This document shows positions 55,691 through 64,000 of a stretch of DNA of 64,000 bases, piece after piece. Under the pieces are notes generated by a model that saw only the letters and a list, made by a program, of their open reading frames with translations, did not search any database and was not told the origin of the DNA. Origin of the DNA: Puccinellia tenuiflora (Eukaryota > Streptophyta > Magnoliopsida > Poales > Poaceae); NCBI GenBank assembly GCA_012064385.1, contig QRDG01001972.1, forward strand, positions 372,001 through 436,000, written 5' to 3'. The stretch's first letter is position 1. The number at the start of each line of letters is the position of its first letter. Position numbers and translations under genes: made by a program.

Positions 55691-58534
55691 AATCCTTCCC
55701 CCTTAAAATAATCTCGTCCCGAGATTTGCCCGGGGGTACAGGAGAGTACGTAGGGCACGGGTTTTGGGCTGCTATACTTCCGAGGGTCGTTACTCTCTTC
55801 AGCAAGGTCACCAGATGAGATATTGACAAATTGATGCTGCTAGGTCGTTCCTTGTCGTTAATTTTCCCTGACGGGTTCGATCCTGGATGATAGGGTTGAA
55901 TTGACGATCGATGCTGATGGATAGTCTTGGTTAGCTGTTTCCAGTTCTTCTACGAGGTTGAGGCGCAAGGAACTAATTATTACCACGTTCTTGTATACCT
56001 ATTGCAGGTCTTCCCCCCTTAAAAGGGGTTTTTAATCGGTCTGCTGAAGTTTGCAGCTGGAGTTGACTTGGAGGCATTGTTCTTCTTGACGATCTTCGTC
56101 TCGGTTGTCACTCCTTGGTGCTTGGGGTTGGTGCAGATATCACTCTCCTGATATTGTCGCCTTACGAGGGTTACAAATGGGGACGCATTGTTTTCAGGAT
56201 GCGTCGAGTCTGCGTACTCGACTCTCTCCGGCTTCTAGTTTAGAAAAAGGATGTTATAAACGTCTACATTCATCTGGACTTGCCTGGTGGTTGATGTTGT
56301 CCACAGCAGGTGCTTACGTCGTTTGATCCTTCTGGGTATTCCATTGGTTATTGGTCTTCAGGCTTGTCCTTCTTCAGCTGAGTAAAGGAGGAACTTATTG
56401 CTGATTTCCTGGTTCTTGAGCTTCATGAAGCGTTGGTAAGAATCTTAAGACGTACAGTCTAGATTATCGAGCTTCCAGATGAATCTAAATGTCAGTTTCA
56501 AGGACCCTAAAGGTAGGCGGTTTGGGTCTCCTGTTTGACGAGGGTACAAGGGTCGCGTTCTCATTTAACCTTAAAGTTAGAGAAATAGCTTCATGTTAAC
56601 ATTCGATATTCGTGCTTTCTTGAATTCCTCCTTCGTGTGTGATTGGTCGAGGCCAGGCTGAAAAGGATGATTGCTTGATAGGTAGCCATCAATGGTGCTT
56701 GCTTCCTGGTTTTCAATTTGCGCAGATGGTCTTCAGTATTGATCGACTTCGGCTTGATGATGGCGATCTTCTCATTACCAGCTATATTTGATTCTTTCAT
56801 ATCACCTCTCTTTTTGTCAAAACTTGCGGTTAGATAAGGCCAGTTAGTACGGTCACAAACTGGGTTAGATGTTAAATCTAGAATTTGGTAAGTTGGTTTC
56901 AAAAAGTCACGGCTTAATGGACCTTAGAAAAATTAGTGAAGAATCTTCACACCAGTTGTTTCCCAAAAGGTACCTTGGACTTTCTTGTTCGACTAGTTGA
57001 GCCGGGTTGAACTAAGATTTTTGTCTCGGCCGCTAACGTCGATGGCGTCCTTTTCCTGGGGTAACTTCCTGTTGACGATCTTTAAAGTTGGTTCCCTTCG
57101 GGTAGTCGGTGGCGATTCTCCCTTGGATGAGTCTTGTGCTTGAGGCTTCATATAATCTTCAGAAAATCAGCGGCAGGGCTAGGGTTCTCATCCATCTTTC
57201 CCAAGTTTGCGGTGATAGGTGGGAGTTAGTCTTATTTCACGGGACAAATTTGGTGGGTCAAACCTAGCCAAGGCTAGCGCAAGAGATTAAGGTGCTACTA
57301 ACTGCTCGTCAGGCGGGGTAGGTACATGATCCTCTTTGAAACCCATCATTACCGTTGGTCTTCTGAACTCGAATCTTCATAGCAAAATCTTATGCACTTC
57401 TTGAGTTCCTCTAGTTACCAATTCTAAATGAGTCTCCTTATGTCCCTCGTTTCATGTCAAGGTTTGCGGTCCTATCATGGGCTGGAGTCAGTTGTTAACC
57501 TAAAGTTAGATACGATAAGTTAGTGTGGTATTCCTTGTAATTTCACAAGTTAATTTTGTGAGGTGGGGGCTCGTGTCTTCATGAGGTTGGCGTACAATTG
57601 CAGTTTCCTTCAAGATCTTGACGCACTTGCTCCAGATGGTGCATGAATTCCATTGTCTGACTTGTCAGTTAGGTTACAAAAATTTCCGGCTATTTGGCTA
57701 AGGATCGGGGGTCTTTTGTATCTTTGCGGGAACGGTCAGATCTTGAGATGAGAGGGAAAATTAGTTTAGAAAGATTTTCCTTGGCGGGTTTACATCCGCA
57801 ACAAGGTACAACTATGGCAAAGAGTTAAAAATTGTTCTTTTTTTTTTTCGTTAGGTGGCAAAAGGGAAACTAAACTTTCCTTTTTATCAAAACTCCTTTT
57901 CCATCTCACAAACAACACACAAGCAGAGTTCACACAAGCAAGGTGCACACAAGGTACGTCTAGTACCAACGGACGCCTAATACTCGTGGTAGTCGGGGTA
58001 ACCAAAGTTCCTATCATGAGTTTTTCCTAGGGGTCTTTGTCGAACATTGCTGGTGAAGTCTTCATTTTATCGCCTTAGTCTTCCGCTGGAGAAATTGAGG
58101 TCGTCGAGGTTGCAACTTGAGTAGAATTGTTGATGTTGAGCTGAGGTCTTCGGAGGTTTCTTGCCTTGTTGACATCGACGATCTGGGCATTTGCAAATCA
58201 ATCACCCTTGATGATGAATGTCGAGGATTTGGGATGGAACCTTCTTCTCCTTCTGGCTACTGGTCAGTTAGGTCTCACTTGGGTTCATCGTCGAGTATGT
58301 ATGTAGGTTTTGAATGAAGGTAAGATAATAGAAGAAATGCCTTGAAAATCTTAAAATAGAGGGGTAAGACTTTGAAATATTGAGAAGATGAGAAGAGCGA
58401 AGCCATTTTTGGACTTCTCTAGATAAAAATATATTTTGGTAGTAATATACTTTTGTCAAAAATATTTGCTTTCCTAACTAACGTCCATGCTAACCTAAGG
58501 TCCCCTACAGTCAGGATGGCTCTGATACCAAGTC
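55691..58534 (-). mobile_element. Element C internal region 2 (2.84 kb, non-coding)
   Basis: Full-length second copy of 47386-50216, with the same purine tract, hairpin and PBS. It differs mainly by small indels, which break the short frames differently from unit 1. No coding content. Confidence 0.75.
58519..58530 (-). other. Primer-binding site, C unit 2 (initiator tRNA-Met)
   Basis: TGGTATCAGAGC on the minus strand, 4 nt from LTR copy 3. Confidence 0.9.
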
Positions 58535-61500
58535 TGTGGGGACCCCGGACTAGCCGTCCGAAATACCCTTGTGCCTACATCAGCACCATGATCAGTTGTG
58601 GCGCTGAGCACAATCAAACTGGTAATCAAGGAACATCCATAATTACCACCGAAGGAATATACTTACTTGATTGAAGTCATACTCTTCAATAGGTACTTGC
58701 AGCTGGAAATAACCATACAGCGTGGAGCCCAAGTCATTCGCCTTAACCCTACAGGCAACTGACTGGGAAGCGCCCCTAGTTCGCATTGCGTCATTCCTTC
58801 TCCTCCTTCAAGCTACTCTTCCTTAAAATCTGGCTAAGACAATAGCCAGGGACGAAACATTATGAGTACAATTGTACTCGCAAACTACTCCTCTACTGAG
58901 TATGCACCAATTTTAAGTTGTTGCCTATAGCACTTTTTAGTATTACTCTATCTCTATATCTTGGTTGAAGTTAAAATAAGAGAAATTTTATAACTTTTCA
59001 TAAACCTTGTATATTTTTCAAAACATCTATAGCCTTTGTTAAAGAAAACGAAAAGAAGGCTTTAGATTCTTTTTTTTTTTCCATAAAACTGTCTTTGTAA
59101 GGAGTTTCTTTTAAAACATTTTTCCCGAAAAATAGCTGTTTGTTAAAATAAGAAGTCCCTTTTTAAAAACGTTTTTCCGGAAAATCACCATTTTGCTTAT
59201 TTATCCAAAACTCCTCCTTTTTCCCGACCATGTCTCATCATGGTCCAATTATTTCCAACAACTCATACCACACATTGGCATAGTTGCATAAAACATCCTT
59301 CACATCATTTTCTCTTTCAAATCTCAAACCTTTTTCCAAAACTTGCACATCTTTGTAAAACTTTGCACATGGTCTAGTAGGGCCTCCCAACTGTCCATAT
59401 CCGAGGACTCGGCTATTCGAATAGTTTTTACCCTCTGCAGAGGTAGCACGCTTTTCCCACACCCATCCGGTAGCTCATCGTGTCTGCCACGTCCCGCCAT
59501 ACAAGGTGTATGCGAAGTTGAGCCACCGGCCATAGCCTTTCCTTTGCTCATGCTAGTATAGGACCCTGCCCTTACGATTTCACCATTCCTTCAACACCTA
59601 GTACAGGATCCCCGTCGAGGAACCTAGATGTAAGGACTCGTAGTTTTGCCCGGCGACCCAAAGGTGGACCTTCAATCCCTCAATCCATCAGATTGCCGGA
59701 CCCAGGTCAGGGGTTAGAGTCGCCATGCTCATCCCCTCATGCATAACGGAGTCATCTCCGTCGATGAGGTATCCAGTACTAACACGAGCAAACTATATGA
59801 CTACGCCCGTTCCCATATTTGGGTAGATGTGGTCGCACAGGTTATCGGCTGGTCGACGTAAGTACTAGGACACAATGTGCATTTTTCAAACAACTCCCTT
59901 TATCACTTCTCCACTTTAACACCGATAACTCGGCATTTCATCATCAACTAGGTACTTTAAAAAGGAGTTTGGAATAATCATATTTTTCCCATCCTATAGT
60001 TTTAGTGTCTACTCTACATTCTACATAGGTGATAAAGCAGTTTTCATATCCTTTGTGAAAAGGTTTTTCAGAAAATCAATACCACTACTTTAGGAACTTG
60101 CATGTGATTAAATTAGGGATGTAAATGCAAGCTCAGCGAAGTAGCTTGCCTGTTTTCAGCATAATGTCCCTGGACTTCTCCTTACTGATCAAAGAAATAA
60201 ACTCCGGTTCTTCTCCAAGAAATCCTTTCCAAGGTTCGCTCCGATAGCGTTCGTATCTAACGTCGTAAAAAGGAAAGAAAGAACACAATCAACATACAGT
60301 ACAACACTCCAACAACAAACATAAGCAATTACTAACAAACAACATCATGAGAGACTATTATTTGACAAACAAGTTTGGCAATCATCACACTCGTGTTATA
60401 TTAATGATTAAAGTTGTGATTAAGCATCTTTATTTCAATAGGAAATACTTCAGACAAAAGTTAAGCTATCAAGTAATCTCTATAATTCAAATATCTCACC
60501 AAGCTAAGGTAGAAATATTACTAGTCACTCAAGCTAGCACTCAACTTGAATAACCAAGTTTAACAAGCAAGGCAATTTATTAATCACACAAATAATCTAA
60601 TCATCAACATAAACAAGCAATATATACCATTACTAAACTACTCAATCAAGCATCACAACAACTCTAAAGCATCACACATAGCTATTGCACTCACAAAGCA
60701 ACACAATTTGATTTCGATTTAATTGAATTAACCATTATTTAATTGTGTCACAATTATGGCAGAAACTAGGGTTTCATGTTTAATTGCATAACTTGTGTTC
60801 TGTTGGTCACAAAAATATGAACTAAAATTCTACAGATAGCACTGATTTATAGAAGCAACCCAATTGGATTTAATTCAATTTGAGTTATTAAACTCCCTGT
60901 ATAAATGTTTTATCCAGAAGGTTAGTTTTCTTGTTTTACTACAACTCAAGTTAATTGTATTCAAAAATTAAATCCTTTTAGGGATAGCTAGTATTTCTTA
61001 TATGTGAGTTAACAAAATTGGTTTGACCTCATTTGGATTAGTAGAGTATCAGAAACAAACAAGTTTAGGTTTTATACCTTCTGTGGCATTTTGATTATCA
61101 TTATTTATTTATTAATCTAAATGGGGTGAAACCACTTTAGTGAGTTAGATAATTTCATAAGCCTTCCAGAACATTTTCATTTGCTATTTTTAGATTCTTA
61201 GATCTCAAGTGTTTTCAAATTCTAATCAAATTTCTGACAGAAGTTTTTATCATTTTAAGTGTTAACAACTAGCTGATTTGATAATTTCATTCTGACTTGA
61301 CCACAACATCAAATGGATTCAAACCAGTGGCATTGGGTTCACTAGTTGATACACTTTTAATAACATTTTAGTTTGATAATTTTTGGTTAAACCAATCTCT
61401 GGGAAGCATCTCCCAAAGTTGGTACCAATATAACCTTTCTGAGTTTTCAGTTAAAACTAACACCTTTGTCATTTTTATTTCAAATGGGAAATATGTCCAA

Positions 61501-63974
61501 AAGGATCATGGCCTGCATCTATGTGAAGATGGCATGTTATAAAACTACAACATTTTAGTTTGCTATTTTTAGGCCTCTGGTTGAATAGGAATTTGCATGG
61601 GAAAAGGGCTATGTTCTGTTATTTCATGTGGCTGAAATATTGTATAGCCAATTTCCTCAGATTATATCTTCTGTATAAAATTTTATTTTGAGGTCACACC
61701 ACTTGGTCATGTCAGTAATCTAACAATACTAACATATTATGCCAAGACAATCTCCTAAATAAATCTAGGTTAAATATTATTAACAGTTCAAAACAGAATC
61801 TTTTAACAGTTTTCAGGAAATCCTGGAAACAGATAAACACATAGCAACTTTGCCTAGAGCTTAAATATAGAAAATCTATTCTAATTTGAGCAAAACAAGT
61901 TTCCCTGTAATCTATATAAATTATACTTTCTAATACAATTTATTTCATCAATTTTTGACAAAGGAGTTGAGCAGATGATGCATGCAAACATAGCATCAGA
62001 GCAAGAACTGTCCAGGACAGCCGTTTTCAGAAATTTCAAACAGAGCGGGAACGCACTGTGGCCGTTGATCGCGAGATCGACGGCGCACAGCCGTCGTCTT
62101 CGTCTAGACTGAAGACAGCGCAGGGGAGAGTGGGCGAGCATGGAGAGCTACCTGCCGGCGGCGATCGTCGGCGGCGAGGGTGGTGGTCGACGGAGGAGGT
62201 CTCGGGCTGCGTCTGGGTACCGGAGGCGTCGCCGGAGATGAGCTGTAGTGGCGGTACGGCGGAGCTCCCGAGCGTGGAAAATCCCGAGCTTGGGATCCTA
62301 TGCAGCGGCTCTGGTGAGGTGAGGGAGGGGAGGTGTGTGTGTGGTGCTGAGGGCTGGCAATGGGGTCCTTTTATAGCCGCGGGGAGGCAGTGGAGTGGGT
62401 AGGGGGGTGTGGTGGCCACGGCAACGGCGCGGCGGACACGCGATCGTGCGGGGAGGGGTCGCAGGGGCGCGATAGCTTGCCGTAGGGGCGGTGCAGGGGC
62501 GGCGGAGCTGCTGGGGTGGCAGGAAGCAGAAATGGGCGCGTGGAGGCGAGCCACGCTTGCTCGAGGTGGGGGACGGCCTGGGCGTGCTCTGGGTGGCGTG
62601 ACGGCGGTTTCGGGCTCCTGCGGGCTGCGGTGAGGATGGCGAGGGAGCAGCGAGGTAAGGGAGAGAGAGGGGGCCAGGCATGGGGCAGCCACGGTGATGC
62701 CACGCCACAGCTACATGCGCGACATGGCGCGGCCGTGCGGGAGCTCTGTCCCCTGCCTTGCTCCATCTCCTTCCCGACCAAATCGTTGATGCCTGGGGTG
62801 CGCAATGAGGTGAGGGAGGCTAGGGTGATCGAATGGACGCATCCTCCAGCTCGATTACACCTGAATTCGTCGAATTTGTTTCGGATTTGGTTGATTTGGG
62901 GATGAACACAGTTCATGCCTGCAAGGTGTTCGGCATAATGCCTGAACCGAATTTAAATTTATATTTTTGAGATTTGTTTCCAAGTTTGACTTCATATATG
63001 TTAATAGGGATTTTGGTGCTATGATGGGATTTTTTTGATAAGTGCATCATAGCACATTTTGTGATTCAAAAGAATAAAGAAAGAAATAAAATTTTAAATT
63101 TGGATTTTTGAAAGAATATTTTGAAGAGGGAAGATATTTAGAGCAAAAGTGGGAGTGAGCACTATGTCACCCCACTGATCTTCGGTTTTGAAAGAAAATA
63201 ATAATTTCTCATTTAGAGAATTGGTGTGGCACTTGTCCCAAGATTTTATGTGTCATGCTTTTATTTTGTTTCTTTTCCTTTCTTCATAATTTTATTTAGC
63301 AAACACACACATCAAAACACAACAATATTCATCACACTCATGACCACACAATTCAAACAACATGAATTAATCTCACCATCAATTCCACAATTCACAATAC
63401 TATTATAAAAATGATCACACTCAATTATGACAAGATGTTATTTATAAAATATCCCACTCATAACTTAATAATTTCAAAAAGTTTGAGAATGGAAATATGT
63501 GGGATTACATATTTCCCACTAGTGTTATTTTCAAATGGAGTGGAAAATAGAGTTTATAAAATGGGAGTTGCATATACATGCAAAATCATGGTTAGCTTTA
63601 GATAGGAGATAACATATAGCTCTCCATATTTTTGGGAACACATAATTTTCGGAAATACTTTTACTTTCTCAACTAAAGGGTATTTTTTTGTTGCTGAAAT
63701 CAAACATCATTGAAATAAACTTTGGCCAAAATAAGGTTGGAAAAGATATATGGAAGTTACTCTTGTCATAACATGAGCACCAAGTTTAATATTTTTACTT
63801 GGGCTGGATTCTTGGATTAATATTACTAGTCAAACAAGCATAAAAACAAGTCACACAAGGTCAAACAGACAATATAAGGAAAACACAATCAATAGTGAAG
63901 TAATTTCAAAAAGTTTTTGTTGGTTCTGAATTTTGGGTCTTGTTAATTCTTATTATTAAATTTGGGATGTTACA
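58535..63974 (-). mobile_element. Element C, LTR copy 3 (5.44 kb)
   Basis: Third colinear LTR, TGTAACATCCC at 63974 down to GGTCCCCACA at 58535. It has the highest density of small indels of the three (for example around 58580-58800 and 60340-60600). The palindrome block is at 59392-59443 and the TATA box at 62375-62367. Confidence 0.85.
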
Positions 63975-64000
63975 AATCCTTCCCCCCTTAAAATAAATCT
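63975..64000 (-). mobile_element. Start of a third C internal region
   Basis: The last 26 bp repeat the sequence that follows LTR copies 1 and 2 (AATCCTTCCCCCCTTAAAAT), so the tandem continues beyond the window rather than ending at LTR copy 3. Confidence 0.8.

Overview
This is plant nuclear DNA from a grass, most likely a Triticeae species (wheat, barley, Aegilops or a relative). It is almost wholly nested LTR retrotransposons, many with LTRs of 1.5 to 5.5 kb. The organism call rests on plant-type primer-binding sites (initiator tRNA-Met and tRNA-Asp), an Angela/BARE-like copia LTR beginning TGTTGGGAATATG, Athila- and Tat-type Ty3/gypsy genes, and a Helitron. No rRNA, organellar, bacterial or CRISPR feature was seen.

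Left part (1-16513). Element A ends the window on the left: a gag-only gypsy internal region (1-855) and a 3.3 kb LTR (856-4201). It sits in an older Athila-type LTR fragment, I (4202-5128). Next comes a broken host-like or transposon-derived gene, J (5129-6084, minus strand). Then comes a minus-strand Athila-type element, E: 3' LTR 6085 to about 7640, a non-coding tail, an env-position ORF, and 5' LTR pieces at 10138-10616 and 15725-16513. A 5.1 kb island (10617-15724) splits the E 5' LTR. It holds a SINE, a candidate small intronless host gene (11189-11596), a non-autonomous Helitron (about 11749-14729) and unclassified GC-rich DNA. The two LTR pieces overlap in content by 227 bp.

Right part (16514-64000). 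Insertions are stacked four deep. Athila-type element F (plus strand, LTR 16514-18024, broken gag-pol to 22001) entered the 5' LTR of E. Copia element G (minus) entered the integrase gene of F at 22002. Element B (minus, 22376-30385, complete with TTCAC target duplication, tRNA-Met PBS and only 1.47 kb of non-coding interior) entered the 3' LTR of G. Tat-type gypsy element H (plus, from 35636) entered the interior of G. Element C (minus, from 41867) entered the H pol gene just after its second RNase H. C is a tandem: LTR, interior, LTR, interior, LTR and the start of a third interior, with 5.4-5.5 kb LTRs.

How the parts work together. A, B and C have related ends (TGTAACATCCC), related 3' polypurine regions and a shared set of palindromes in U5. 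B and C have no visible gag or pol and must borrow proteins; A keeps gag only. The most novel signals are RNA-structure-like: five consecutive stem-loops with the same AGTTTA loop in the A LTR, and a palindrome-palindrome-hairpin block that keeps its pairing while its sequence changes among A, B and C. All annotation was done by eye; family names are by resemblance only.
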